From Debaryomyces hansenii CBS767 (lineage: Eukaryota; Ascomycota; Pichiomycetes; Serinales; Debaryomycetaceae): 64,000 nucleotides of DNA. Below the pieces are notes generated by a model, which was not told where the DNA came from, did not search any database, and saw nothing but the letters and a program-made list of their open reading frames with translations. Below, one piece after another: positions 1 through 10,063 of the stretch. Positions within the stretch are counted from its first letter, which is position 1. Each line of letters starts with the position of its first letter. The position numbers and the translations under genes were made by a program. The stretch spans positions 310,001 through 374,000 of the forward strand of contig NC_006049.2 in the NCBI RefSeq assembly GCF_000006445.2, read 5' to 3'.

Positions 1-1404
1 ATTGAGTCTGACTTAACCTTCAGTGGATTTATCGTGTTTGAGAATAAATTAAAGGATTCCACTAAGCCAACTTTAAATAGATTAAGTGAAGCCAAGATCA
101 GAACGGTCATGTGTACTGGAGATAATGTATTAACCGCTATAAGTGTAGCTAAAGAATGTGAATTGATAGAGCCATGGGTCGAACATATCTACATTCCTAC
201 ATATCAGGAGGGGAGTAATGAGACCAATCTTGTATGGGAAGATTTTAACAACCCTGAAGATAAATTGGACCCTATATTATTGAGGCCATTAAATTCAGGT
301 ATTGGAAATGAAACCAGCTACGGTAAGCACGAAACATATAAATTGGCGATCACCGGTGATGTATTCAGATACTTATTGGTTGATGTCAAAAACCCTGCAA
401 TCATTCAGCGCATGTTAATGAAATGTGATATATTTGCTCGTATGTCTCCCGACGAGAAACACGAATTGGTAGAACAGTTACAGAAGATTGATTACACGGT
501 GGGTTTCTGCGGTGATGGCGCCAACGACTGTGGTGCATTAAAGGCAGCAGATGTGGGTATTTCGTTATCCGAAGCAGAAGCATCAGTAGCAGCTCCTTTT
601 ACTTCCAGAGTCTTTGAAATCTCGTGTGTATTGGATATCATCAAAGAAGGTAGAGCCAGTTTGGTCACTAGTTTCTCGTGTTTCAAGTATATGTCATTGT
701 ACTCTGCCATCCAGTTTATTACCGTAAGCATCCTATACAAGAGAGGTACCAACTTGGGTGATTTCCAATTTCTCTACATTGATTTATTTTTGATCTTGCC
801 ATTGGCCATATTCATGTCGTGGTCCAAACCCTTCGACAAGATAGTAGTCAAGAGACCTACCGCCAACCTTGTATCGCCCAAGGTTTTGGTTCCATTATGC
901 TGTAACATTTTAGTGTTATTGAGTTTCCAGGTATTTTTATGGTTGCTTGTTCAGACCCAGCCATGGTACATGAAGCCAATTCCCGCGGGAGACGACGATG
1001 TCAAGTCTTCAGATAACACGATTCTATTCTTGTTCGCAAACTTTCAATATATCCTAATTGCGGTTGTTTTGAGTATAGGACCTCCATACAGACAGTCCTT
1101 TGTTTCTAACTACCCATTCTTAGTCAATTTAGGAGTCTGTACCCTAGTTTCTACATTAATATTCACCATCGACCAACGCTCATGGTGGGGTGACATTATG
1201 CAACTTACGAGCCTCTCATCCTCATTTTACTGCTTGATTTTGGTGTCAGCAGTATTAAACTTAGGTGTCATGTGGATGGGTGAGCACTACTGGTTCAAGA
1301 CCTTGGCCTTGCTCTACAAGAGAATATTTCAAAGACATAAGTTTGAACGCAGTAGTAAAACATTCAAGAATTTGCAAGCAGAAGATAACTTACAGACTGT
1401 ATAG
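1..1404 (+). CDS. YPK9: P5B-type vacuolar cation/polyamine ATPase, C-terminal part (5' truncated by window)
   Basis: The reading frame is open from base 1, so the gene begins upstream of the window; 467 C-terminal residues are visible. It carries the hinge motif TGDN, the P5 motif MSPDEKHELV, and the P-type ATPase motif GDGAND within a block (CGDGANDCGALKAADVG) typical of Ypk9/ATP13A2. It then has about six hydrophobic segments, matching TM5 to TM10. The catalytic DKTGT aspartate lies outside the window. In yeast, Ypk9 is a vacuolar-membrane P5B ATPase linked to metal and polyamine tolerance. The GTG at 34 is an internal codon, not a start. The family assignment is strong; substrate specificity cannot be read from this piece. 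Confidence 0.93.
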   Translation: MESDLTFSGFIVFENKLKDSTKPTLNRLSEAKIRTVMCTGDNVLTAISVAKECELIEPWVEHIYIPTYQEGSNETNLVWEDFNNPEDKLDPILLRPLNSGIGNETSYGKHETYKLAITGDVFRYLLVDVKNPAIIQRMLMKCDIFARMSPDEKHELVEQLQKIDYTVGFCGDGANDCGALKAADVGISLSEAEASVAAPFTSRVFEISCVLDIIKEGRASLVTSFSCFKYMSLYSAIQFITVSILYKRGTNLGDFQFLYIDLFLILPLAIFMSWSKPFDKIVVKRPTANLVSPKVLVPLCCNILVLLSFQVFLWLLVQTQPWYMKPIPAGDDDVKSSDNTILFLFANFQYILIAVVLSIGPPYRQSFVSNYPFLVNLGVCTLVSTLIFTIDQRSWWGDIMQLTSLSSSFYCLILVSAVLNLGVMWMGEHYWFKTLALLYKRIFQRHKFERSSKTFKNLQAEDNLQTV

Positions 1405-2626
1405 TATTCCCCGACCAACTTCTAAAATATTTTTTTTGCCTGCATGTTGATATTGTTGTCCCGCCCCGAGAAGTGGTAGTGTTTCATCATCTATAGATCT
1501 CATAATCGTATATTGTATAGTGAACTATTTTATACCATAATTGTATTCAATGCAACTTTATTTATTTCAGCTTAGTTGTGTTATTGACCAAAAAGTCCTT
1601 CCTTCGATTGGCTCGTAGGACGTCACCGTGACAATCACGTACATCGTTTTTTGTGAACGATGCTTGAACTATGTCCCAATTGTCTTAACCAACACCTTTC
1701 TACGTAATACCTAAATTTGTTAATTCAGGTTTGAGGCGGCCAATTATAGGTTCTGATATATCAGCGGTTTTCGATAAAATTACGTAATCTCTAGTCTCTT
1801 CCATAACAATATCCCACAAATCTTAAATAATATGAAAGTATATAGTTAACAATATGCAATCAGGTCTTATTCCAAATTGTTGGCCTTCAATAGTAACACT
1901 TCTTCGTCAAACCCGCAATAGTCGTTTGATTGCTACCCGGTAGCGTCACTCGGCTCGGACTCTAATTAGAATAATCTACGCTTTTCGCGTGGGGCCCCAA
2001 ACGTTCATGGCCAGCTTTATCCCCAGATTTGGTGATATTTTTTTTCTCCTATTGTACACCGCATACTAGATATTTTTCGGTCCGACAACTTTTTCAGGCC
2101 GTTTAACATCCAACCTTTTTATCGCTACTCTGATTCCTCGTTATTGAACAGTCCATGATGCCACCTTTGATCCCAGTAAACTGTTTCTACTCCGAGCGAG
2201 TAGTTTGTATTGTACCCATGGTGCCAGACACAACTTCAAAATACTATAATGTGACAATGCCGTTATTAGGTTCATAATAGAAATGATAAAAAAAAAACTA
2301 CTCTGGTATTAGCTCTTGATGCGGCGAATAAGCGAGCGGGTGGGACCAGTACCCAGAAAAAAATCTGCAATCTCGTATACATGTGTGCAAGAAATTCGCT
2401 ACAATGCGTAATAAAATTCTGGGAACATAATCGATTTGTGGGGTCATCACACCGAAAAATATATATATATATATGTCCAGAAAAATCACCAAGGTAGACA
2501 TATAATATTGTTAACTTTAACTGTTATACTATTATTATATTTATTATATTAATTTATTTGCTTTGAAATTACTAGGACATTAGACCATTCAAGAAATAAC
2601 CACTAGTCCACGAATAAACTTTCAAT
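1405..2626. other. Long intergenic region between YPK9 and the Ato-family gene
   Basis: This 1.2 kb stretch holds the YPK9 3' region and the upstream region of the transporter gene. I see no ORF that looks like a protein. A perfect 12-bp palindrome CTGATATATCAG lies at 1753..1764, an AT dinucleotide run near 2459..2474, and T-rich tracts near 2039. A promoter this long is common for condition-regulated transporter genes, but I could not identify a specific regulator site. Confidence 0.5.
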
Positions 2627-3415
2627 ATGCCCGCTTCATCAGAATCTGCTCACAGCTACAAGAACGAACCAGTCGAATCGAGTCCTAGTATCGAGGAACC
2701 AATTTCCAGGGTCCAGGAGGCAGGAGACGGAAAGGAATTCCTTATTATTGGAGGAAAGAAATACTACAAGCACGAATTAATGACTGCGTTTGGTGGTACC
2801 CTTAATCCTGGTTTAGCGCCAACTCCAGTTAATCTGTTTGCTAACCCAGCACCATTAGGATTGTCTGCGTTCGCGTTGACTACATTTGTGCTTTCGATGT
2901 TCAATGCCCAAGGAATGGGAATCACAACTCCTAACGTGGTTGTTGGGTTAGCGTGCTTTTACGGGGGCGCAGTGCAATTTTTTGCTGGATGCTGGGAGAT
3001 GCTTGTGGGTAACACTTTTGGTGCCACTGCATTGACGTCGTACGGTGCTTTCTGGTTGTCGTATGCCGCCATTAACATCAAGGCGTTTGGAATCGCTGCT
3101 GCATACGAAGAAGATGAAGTCATGTTCAAGAATGCGGTGGGTTTCTATCTTATAGGATGGGCTATAGTCACTTTCATGTTCACCATGGCCACCTTGAAGT
3201 CGACGGTAGCATTTTGCGCCTTATTTTCCTTTTTGACCATCACGTTCATCTTATTAGGTGCCGGAGATTTGTCGCAAAATGTCAATGTTACTAGAGCTGG
3301 TGGTGTCACTGGGGTTATTACTGCATTCCTTGGGTTCTACAACGCGTTTGCTGGTACTGCCAACAAGCAGAACTCTTACTTCACTGCGTACCCAATCCCA
3401 ATGACCAGAAAGTAA
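2627..3415 (+). CDS. Ato/Ady2-family acetate-ammonium transporter (GPR1/FUN34/YaaH)
   Basis: 262 residues. The signature NPAPLGLS is at about residues 73-80, preceded by the family stretch GGTLNPGLAPTP, and six hydrophobic segments fill the rest. This is the AceTr/GPR1-FUN34-YaaH family (S. cerevisiae Ady2/Ato2/Ato3), plasma-membrane proteins implicated in acetate uptake and ammonium export. The hydrophilic N-terminus (1-50) is Ser/Glu-rich, as usual for yeast members. The ATG at 2627 gives the expected length. CUG-clade yeasts often carry many Ato paralogues, so a one-to-one assignment to ADY2, ATO2 or ATO3 is not possible from sequence alone. Residue 70 is encoded by CTG and would be Ser in a CUG-clade yeast. 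Confidence 0.92.
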   Translation: MPASSESAHSYKNEPVESSPSIEEPISRVQEAGDGKEFLIIGGKKYYKHELMTAFGGTLNPGLAPTPVNLFANPAPLGLSAFALTTFVLSMFNAQGMGITTPNVVVGLACFYGGAVQFFAGCWEMLVGNTFGATALTSYGAFWLSYAAINIKAFGIAAAYEEDEVMFKNAVGFYLIGWAIVTFMFTMATLKSTVAFCALFSFLTITFILLGAGDLSQNVNVTRAGGVTGVITAFLGFYNAFAGTANKQNSYFTAYPIPMTRK

Positions 3416-3884
3416 GCACGGCTTGTATTCGCAGTGCGTATGCACAACAAGTATGGCGATATATGAGTTGTGTATGAGGCAATCTAACATTAGAGGCGGG
3501 GTTCTTTCATTGACACTGGTGTCGACTAATTATTTATACTTTTATTTATTATGTCTGACGATAATATATTATGACTTATTTATTAGGCGTAGCAAGTAAT
3601 GGGACGGATTTGGATTTATTCTGTCAGGAAGTGCCAGAAAAGTGCCAGACTAGTCGGACGGCTTATCACTGTTGGTCTGCCCAATAAGCTGTAACGTTGC
3701 AGTGGAGGATCCAAGTGGAGGATAAAAACACTGCACATAAATAGAACTAATTTCGGCAGCATATACAGGACGTCAGTCTATCTAAATTGGTCCCACGTGC
3801 TCCACTTTCCTACTCATTAAATCGTTATCCATATACTAGAGAACTTTTCACCAGATTCGATACTTGTTCTTCAATTCTTCATCA
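3416..3884. other. Intergenic region, VTC1 promoter
   Basis: About 470 bp between the Ato-family stop and the VTC1 start. It contains no plausible ORF. Its one clear signal is the CACGTG element described separately, 86-91 bp upstream of the VTC1 ATG. Confidence 0.5.
3793..3801 (-). promoter_or_regulatory. Candidate Pho4-type binding site upstream of VTC1
   Basis: The minus strand reads GCACGTGGG across this interval, with core CACGTG at 3794..3799. In S. cerevisiae, CACGTG followed by GG is the high-affinity Pho4 site, and VTC genes belong to the phosphate-starvation regulon. The match sits about 90 bp before the VTC1 start. Cbf1 also binds CACGTG, so the regulator is inferred. Confidence 0.55.
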
Positions 3885-4232
3885 ATGTCAAGCCAGAATA
3901 AGAGAATTGCCTTACCAGCTCGAGTAGAACCAAAGGTGTTCTTTGCCAATGAAAGAACTTTCTTATCGTGGTTGAATTTCACCGTTATTTTGGGATCCCT
4001 AGGTGTTGGTTTGCTTAACTTTGGTGATTCAGTCGGTAGAATCTCAGCCGGTTTATTTACTTTTATTGCTATGCTTACTATGGTGTACGCGTTGGTTACA
4101 TACCACTGGAGAGCCAAGGCCATCAGAATGAGAGGGTCAGGTCCATACGACGACAGACTTGGACCTACGATGTTGTGTATTTTCTTGTTGGTTGCGGTTG
4201 TGATCAACTTCATTTTGAGAATCAGAGCTTGA
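3885..4232 (+). CDS. VTC1: Vacuolar transporter chaperone 1 (polyphosphate polymerase complex subunit)
   Basis: 115 residues from the ATG at 3885; the frame extends to a TTG at 3864 but the ATG fits the family. It has the highly conserved VTC block [16 protein letters not shown], then [11 protein letters not shown], and three transmembrane segments (about 30-48, 57-75 and 93-112), as in Vtc1. Vtc1 is the small membrane subunit of the VTC complex, which makes polyphosphate from ATP and translocates it into the vacuole. The conserved basic and acidic residues that line the polyphosphate channel in this family (N-E-R-T-F) are intact. A Pho4-like site upstream suggests phosphate control. Confidence 0.96.
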   Translation: MSSQNKRIALPARVEPKVFFANERTFLSWLNFTVILGSLGVGLLNFGDSVGRISAGLFTFIAMLTMVYALVTYHWRAKAIRMRGSGPYDDRLGPTMLCIFLLVAVVINFILRIRA

Positions 4233-4503
4233 GGGAGACAGCACTGCGGAGTGTCCAGAATAAGCACAAACTGAGACAGAAGGTGTATTTAATTTTAGTA
4301 TAGTCGATTTATATTTATTCCCGTTTAATGTATATTTAGCATTGTCATCTCATCGAAGTAATAAGGATAACACAACATAGGATCTATATGTAGGCGAAAT
4401 CATATAATAAGGCGTGGTGGGATAATCAATGCGATGAAGATCGCTAGCAGGAGCCAATCTTACGTAGATAAGGACGAAATAGCCAAGGGTCAGCTGTCAA
4501 GCA

Positions 4504-4803
4504 TTATTCGCGGTAGTACTTTCGCTTTATGTCCCGGTATTTGGTTAGGAAGTACAATGACTCCAATTCTGAAGTAGTTAGTAGGATTAGAGATGGTAGG
4601 GGGAACTTTATTTTCTACATACCTTTGATTATATACTCTCCCTTGGCTAATGCTGCTGCTAAGTCCTGTTCGTTACGTACGGGAGAGTTAACAAACTGGG
4701 CCTTTAATTGACGTCGGAACTTTTGGTATCCGCCCAGACGAGCAGGGTAATCCTTGCCCATGTAGATAAGTGTTTTATATAGGTAGCGGACCTGGGAATT
4801 CAT
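4504..4803 (-). CDS. LYR-motif protein, ETFRF1/LYRM5-like, two exons
   Basis: Two exons on the minus strand: 4803..4623 and 4568..4504, giving 81 residues. Exon 1 encodes MNSQVRYLYKTLIYMGKDYP, matching the Complex1_LYR start of human ETFRF1/LYRM5 (LYK-NLLY-LGREYP type). Exon 2 encodes ELESLYFLTKYRDIKRKYY, matching that protein's C-terminal ELEALYFLRKYRAMKQRY. The spliced join restores GAA exactly in frame, and neither exon alone is a full domain. ETFRF1 is a mitochondrial matrix protein that binds and regulates electron transfer flavoprotein; the same role here is inference. It is divergent from ANR2 (122 bp between start codons) and convergent with VTC1. Confidence 0.85.
4569..4622 (-). other. 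54-nt spliceosomal intron in the LYR-motif gene
   Basis: The 5' splice site is GTATGT (minus strand 4622..4617), the branch point TACTAAC (plus strand GTTAGTA at 4577..4583), and the 3' splice site CAG ends at 4569. Removing it joins the two homologous halves of the protein in phase 1. Confidence 0.9.
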
Positions 4804-4925
4804 TTTGGAACTATTGACGGGAGCAGAATATCAAAGATATACGATGCGCTTTGGCTCGCATTATCGCATTTTGAGAAATCAACAAATATCAGTTCTGTTA
4901 TCATACTGTTCTTTATGACGATAAG

Positions 4926-6635
4926 ATGGCAGCATCCGAACCCCTTTCTAAATTCAACAGTATTACCTCGGATAACTTCGAATACAAGCCTTCGAGGGTG
5001 ACTGCTCTTTTCCTTATACATTTCGATGTTAGACGTGGTTATCAACTAGTATGGTCGAAACAAGCCAAAAGTCGACCACCCATCGACCTAGGCGGTTTAG
5101 ACTACAAAGTGTTACCATCCGGGATACAGGAACATACAACTAGTACAGTTTTTATTAGCCATGCTTGCGACAATACAGTCTACTACGGGTTAGGAAGATT
5201 TCGTCAAAGGATAGTTGGTGCGGATCATGAATCTAGCCAGATTAGCAGAGATGATGTTAAAATGTATTCATTAGGGATTCTCTGTGAATCCACACCTAAT
5301 CCCATGTGGAAATCCAATGAATTCATAAATAACGGGTGGGAATATATAAATAAATTGGATGATGGCCTTGAAAAGTTTCTCAATGGAAATGATTATGATA
5401 ACTTTACTATATTTGACGAAGTATTTGATAATTTGACAAACACCCATTTGAAGGTGGGAAAACCAAATATCAATATTAACAACCATCTTTTAAGCAAATT
5501 GCCGTTAATGTTCCAGTCATTAGGTCCATTGGTGTTTTCGTTATTCAAGCAATGTTTATTGCGTAAGAAAGTATTAATATTTCATCAAAATCATAGCAAA
5601 ATTGATAATTTCAGCCTGGGTGCATTCACATACTTATTATCTCTATTATCGATGATTCCCAATGACATAAAGATCTATAGTGACGCATTAACATATTCAC
5701 AACCCTTATATAATATTGGATTAAATGACTTGGAAAGTTCGTTGCTTGAATTCCCAGCCACTATAGCAACTACAAATGACGATATATTGATGTACCAGAA
5801 GAACCTTTATGACTACGCAGTTTTCTTACCTAACGAAGAGTATGGAAATTCGTATATATTAAAATCAGACACACTAGTGAACAATATGAAAAGTCCCTTG
5901 GACTTCCTCAACCACAGAGTCAAAGCTACTCTCAAGGATTACCATAAGTTCAAGTTGATATATAAACAGTTGTTGACGAGAACCCGTAGTCATACGACGA
6001 ATGCGTCAACGGATGATTTGGCATCAATAAAGACGTCAAATTCAAATGTCTCATCCAGAGGCTGGGGTTTTAACTCCCAAAAGGATGAAACATATTTAGA
6101 AGCAGAGCCTACATGGTGGATGGATTCAGCAACCTGCCCTATTTCGTGGAGAGAATATGTCTGGTCTGCATTTTCGTGGTTTGCATCTGCCGGTACAGTT
6201 GGCGAGGATTCAACTACGTTAGAAAATAACGACGACCATCCATCCAGGCCAATCAACAACGATGAATCTTCACTCAATGATGAGGACTCCAGACGCAAAT
6301 TAATCCAGCTAGTGGAGATCGTTGGCCGTTTCCATATGCTCACTAAGAAATGGTTTTACTTGATGAACGAAATTATTCGTGAAGAATTGGACGAGCAGAC
6401 TCAAGCAGGTGCATCTACATTTACACAATCAGATTCTAACGGACCGTTATTGATGAATATGGATGAAGACTCCAAGATAAGTATCGAGTTGACCTACCAA
6501 GACATTATTGATATGGAACTAGATCCGTACTCGGAGCAAGATTTACAATTCGTCAAAGACTTTGTAATACTCTACTGGGGTTCTGTAGTTAAAAACGTCG
6601 AGATTGGTATTGGACTAAGTGGCATATGCTGTTAA
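4926..6635 (+). CDS. ANR2: LCHN/DENND11-family protein (Anr2-like)
   Basis: 569 residues. The N-terminal ALFLIHFDVRRGYQLVWSK is the start of the LCHN (DUF4484, DENN-related) domain shared by S. cerevisiae Anr2 (YKL047W) and animal DENND11. Further blocks (GLGRFRQR, LGPLVFSLFKQCLLRKKVLIF, FTYLLSLLSMIP) follow the DENN-like pattern, and the C-terminus holds a loop rich in Ser/Asp (about 440-470). The family is poorly characterised; S. cerevisiae Anr2 has been associated with lipid particles, and DENN folds usually act on Rab GTPases. The start at 4926 is the first ATG and keeps the whole domain. Function beyond family membership is unknown. Confidence 0.82.
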   Translation: MAASEPLSKFNSITSDNFEYKPSRVTALFLIHFDVRRGYQLVWSKQAKSRPPIDLGGLDYKVLPSGIQEHTTSTVFISHACDNTVYYGLGRFRQRIVGADHESSQISRDDVKMYSLGILCESTPNPMWKSNEFINNGWEYINKLDDGLEKFLNGNDYDNFTIFDEVFDNLTNTHLKVGKPNININNHLLSKLPLMFQSLGPLVFSLFKQCLLRKKVLIFHQNHSKIDNFSLGAFTYLLSLLSMIPNDIKIYSDALTYSQPLYNIGLNDLESSLLEFPATIATTNDDILMYQKNLYDYAVFLPNEEYGNSYILKSDTLVNNMKSPLDFLNHRVKATLKDYHKFKLIYKQLLTRTRSHTTNASTDDLASIKTSNSNVSSRGWGFNSQKDETYLEAEPTWWMDSATCPISWREYVWSAFSWFASAGTVGEDSTTLENNDDHPSRPINNDESSLNDEDSRRKLIQLVEIVGRFHMLTKKWFYLMNEIIREELDEQTQAGASTFTQSDSNGPLLMNMDEDSKISIELTYQDIIDMELDPYSEQDLQFVKDFVILYWGSVVKNVEIGIGLSGICC

Positions 6636-7126
6636 TTCACCTTACATAGCCTATTATATATGGTTATAAGATATTCATACGACTATATAGTGTATTGTTA
6701 CCCGGAAGTTTTCATGAGATTGTCGTGGCGTGTAAAAAATTTACTTGGATTATCAACAAATTGATCAATCATTCAGTGTTTAGATATACAGAAATCAACT
6801 TATTAGATTAAGTAAATCTACATATAACCATCCCTTAGCAATTGGCTTTCCATTAAGCTAATTTGTCCCTTTCCTTTTCCAATACACTTGTCTATTGTAA
6901 ATTCAGTTGAATCCTATATATTATATAGCATTCTGAGCAAGTTCGGACGTGTCCCCCCTCAACATTCATCAAGTTTCTTTCACATATAGGCATTGGATTA
7001 TTCTATGAAAGTGGAAGATAGCATTCGTGATAACAAATAGAGGATAATAAAAGGAATTTTTTTTTAAAAAGAAAAAGAGTACATCAATAAAGTACACCAA
7101 AAAAGTATAGATTGTTTAATTTAACA
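6636..7126. other. Intergenic region before PBP1
   Basis: About 490 bp of AT-rich sequence. It contains the ANR2 3' region and an A/T-rich PBP1 leader with a run of T then A near 7060..7075. I see no ORF, RNA gene or repeat of note. Confidence 0.4.
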
Positions 7127-9574
7127 ATGAAGGGCCAGAATCAAAATAGCCGTGGTAGCAGCAATCCCAGAATGGGTGTAAATGGGCATCGTCGTTCGAA
7201 TTCTCGTTATAACACTGGCAATTATGGAAATAATTCATCTCAAGGACAACTGAATAATAGTGACGAATCTATAAATAGTGACAAATTGTTACACTTGGTA
7301 GCCAAATCTATCGGTAAGAAGTGTATTGTGACGGTTAGCTCGGGTGCACGTTATCAAGGGTTATTAGTAAGTGCTGATTTATCGTCACAGCAAGGTCAGG
7401 ACGTTTCATCCCCGTTATCGATTGTCTTACAGTCTCCCCAAATTTTTTCAAAGTCTCTAATCGATGAGAAAAGCAATGCTGACAAGTCGAATGAAATCCC
7501 AGAAAAGTTGGTTATTCAAGCAAAGGACTTAATGGATTTAGAAGTGTCGAATGTTGACTTGAACGAATCAGCTAAAAAGGACCTGAATCCACGTTCCGTT
7601 TCCCCAACTTCCGGCTCAAATACAGCATCACCTTCTACTACACACGAAAGTAAATTTAAGACTGATACAGATATAAGTGGCCGCTTACAGGTTAAAGAGA
7701 GGGAGCTTCAAAGATGGGTTCCAGAAGAAGATTCAGCTTCATTTGCGTTGGAAGATGACACGTTTAATAATTCAAATGAGACGTGGGATCAATTCAAGGT
7801 AAATGAAGAGAAGTTCGGTGTTGAGTCTAGTTATGACGAGCATTTATATACGACAAGGATCAACACTGCAGCTCCCGATTATCATACGAAATTAAGAAAA
7901 GCCGAAAAGATCGCTAAGGACATTGAAAATCAAACCACCGGTAATCGTCACGTATTAGAAGAAAGAGGAATCGAGGTAGATGATAGCGGAATCGATGAAG
8001 AAGATAAATATTCTGGTGTTGATAGAAGAGGCGATGAATTAATGGCTGCATTAAGAAATGCTAATATCTCTACTGAATCAACTTCTAGTAATATTCTGAA
8101 TGCACCTGGTAAGTATGTTCCACCAAGACAAAGAGCAGCACAATACCATGATGATCCAGCGATTATTTCTAGCTCTGCAGCGCAACCTGGTAAAAACCCC
8201 GTTGAAAATCAGAAAAATGATACTGAAACCCTGACTAATCCTATAGTAAATAGTATGGCCAATAAGCCAGATTCTATACCTCCAAAGCCACAGGTTGCGA
8301 ATCAACATAATGAGTCATTCAGACTTAATGCTCAAAGTGAAATCAATTCTCTTCGGGAATTTAGTGCCAACTTCAAGATTCCTCATCAAATGCCTACAGA
8401 TTTATTGCCAATATTGGCTAAAGATAAGTTGAAGCAAGATGAAATATTAAAGAAACAAAAAGAGCAGCAGTTATTAAAAGCTCAGAGGAGGGAACAGAAG
8501 CAAGCCGAATTGACCAAATCAACGGACTCCCTGACTGATGTACAAGCTCAAGAGTCGGGTCAGCCCCAACAGAGAAAGAAAATGGATCCAACGAGGCCTG
8601 CTTTTAAGTTGAATCCAAAGGCAGCAGCTTTTACTCCTTCAAGCAAACATACGCAATTATCACCAAACCCACCGAAGGCCAATTTCCATAGACCACCCAA
8701 TAATTCGTCTCCAAGAATGGGTAATCAAAGGCCTTTCACTAGTGGTAGTGGTTCCAGTGTTGGATCTAACACCAATTCCAAACGTCATTATCAAATTTCC
8801 CCAGCAGACTTCTTTGGAGGAGCTGACAGAATTCCAACTAAAGAAGGTCAAGAACAAAAGATCAAAGATTTCAAGTTCTCTTTCAATTTATTTATCACAA
8901 CTAAGAAGAAGGCGGCTGCGGATCATACTCCTGTGAATTTCGAAAAGACTTTCTATACTCCCCCAACATGGAACTCTACGATTGATGATACGTATGATAA
9001 ATTATTCCCATCACCAAACACCATTAGAGGACCGGGTATGGGATTACCTACATCTACTAGCATGCCATTTATGCCAAGTCCTATGATGGGAGCCCCATCG
9101 CCTGTAATGCAGAGCGGGTTTCCAGGTATGCCAGGGACTCCAACTGGTAATAAATTCCCTCTCTCACCTCAACAACAGCAACAACAGCAACAAGCTGCAG
9201 CTGCAATGGCGGCACATTTCCAACAGCAACAATTCCATGCAGCTATGATGTACCAACAACAGCAACATCAACAACAACAGTTTTCAGGGGTCCCACCTGG
9301 TCAGCCACCAATGCCAATGTATGGACCGGGTGGTGAGCCACCTTTCCTTCCTCCTGGTGGATTCATGATGCCACCAGGAAATTTTAATGCGGGTGGTAGT
9401 CCGGTTAATGGCAATGTCATGATGGGCGGTAGCCCCTACAACAATGTGAGTGGAAATCAAATGAATGCCAACTACAATAACCACCATCAAGGTGGTAGCA
9501 GTGGTGGTAGAAGATATAATAATCATCACAATCAGAACTCTCAACATAATCATAAAAGAGGAAGTAATGCTTGA
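7127..9574 (+). CDS. PBP1: Pab1-binding protein, ataxin-2 homologue
   Basis: 815 residues from the ATG at 7127. Domains in order: a basic, Asn/Ser-rich leader; an Lsm domain starting near residue 54 (LVAKSIGKKCIVTVSSGARY); an LsmAD domain near 210-270 (WDQFKVNEEKFGVESSYDEH); long disordered stretches; and a C-terminal low-complexity region with poly-Gln, Ala, Met/Pro and finally Asn/His/Gly tracts. This is the ataxin-2/Pbp1 architecture. Pbp1 binds poly(A)-binding protein, promotes stress-granule formation and polyadenylation, and in yeast forms Met-rich condensates that restrain TORC1. The Met-rich segments here (for example MPFMPSPMMG) fit that. The TTG-initiated extension is ignored. Confidence 0.94.
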   Translation: MKGQNQNSRGSSNPRMGVNGHRRSNSRYNTGNYGNNSSQGQLNNSDESINSDKLLHLVAKSIGKKCIVTVSSGARYQGLLVSADLSSQQGQDVSSPLSIVLQSPQIFSKSLIDEKSNADKSNEIPEKLVIQAKDLMDLEVSNVDLNESAKKDLNPRSVSPTSGSNTASPSTTHESKFKTDTDISGRLQVKERELQRWVPEEDSASFALEDDTFNNSNETWDQFKVNEEKFGVESSYDEHLYTTRINTAAPDYHTKLRKAEKIAKDIENQTTGNRHVLEERGIEVDDSGIDEEDKYSGVDRRGDELMAALRNANISTESTSSNILNAPGKYVPPRQRAAQYHDDPAIISSSAAQPGKNPVENQKNDTETLTNPIVNSMANKPDSIPPKPQVANQHNESFRLNAQSEINSLREFSANFKIPHQMPTDLLPILAKDKLKQDEILKKQKEQQLLKAQRREQKQAELTKSTDSLTDVQAQESGQPQQRKKMDPTRPAFKLNPKAAAFTPSSKHTQLSPNPPKANFHRPPNNSSPRMGNQRPFTSGSGSSVGSNTNSKRHYQISPADFFGGADRIPTKEGQEQKIKDFKFSFNLFITTKKKAAADHTPVNFEKTFYTPPTWNSTIDDTYDKLFPSPNTIRGPGMGLPTSTSMPFMPSPMMGAPSPVMQSGFPGMPGTPTGNKFPLSPQQQQQQQQAAAAMAAHFQQQQFHAAMMYQQQQHQQQQFSGVPPGQPPMPMYGPGGEPPFLPPGGFMMPPGNFNAGGSPVNGNVMMGGSPYNNVSGNQMNANYNNHHQGGSSGGRRYNNHHNQNSQHNHKRGSNA

Positions 9575-10063
9575 TTCGAAGATAAGAATGAGGTCATTTG
9601 AACTTGCTTGATTTGGTTTGCTGGTTCAGATCACGTTGAATTGTTTTATATATCCATGCCTTCACTTTGCATTACCAAAAATTAAACGGAACAAATTCTG
9701 TACAACCCTGACGTTTTATCTTTTAGATAACCCTAAATAGGCGTATCTAGTTTCATCTTACATATATCTACTTATATAATTATTTCTGTAAGTCGGTAAT
9801 CGTATTTCTAACTACTTTATAGATGCACGAATTATAAAGTAATCGGAGCCATATGACAAACTCCTTATTTGAACTCTATATCAAACGAATTGTTCTATTT
9901 ATCTTGCTGTAGACTCCCCTATAAGGAGTACTGTGATGTTCATAATACGTACCCATAAACTATATACAGGACGACTCGACGGTATTTTGATTTAGTTCAA
10001 TAAATCAAGTATTATGAAGTGTTGAACTCTTTAGCGAATAATTCTAAGGGCTATATATACACA
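9575..10063. other. Intergenic region between PBP1 and COG4
   Basis: About 490 bp, AT-rich, with the PBP1 3' region and COG4 leader. The only feature noted is a four-codon upstream ORF at its end (10014..10025), listed separately. Confidence 0.4.
10014..10025 (+). promoter_or_regulatory. Minimal upstream ORF in the COG4 leader
   Basis: ATG AAG TGT TGA lies 39 nt before the COG4 ATG at 10064 and in a different frame. If the transcript starts upstream of it, ribosomes would meet it first and could lower COG4 translation. There is no evidence that it lies on the mRNA. Confidence 0.35.

Noticed and set aside
2298..2501. 67-codon minus-strand frame in the Ato-family promoter
   Set aside because: Derived from an AT dinucleotide run giving Ile/Tyr repeats; no protein character.
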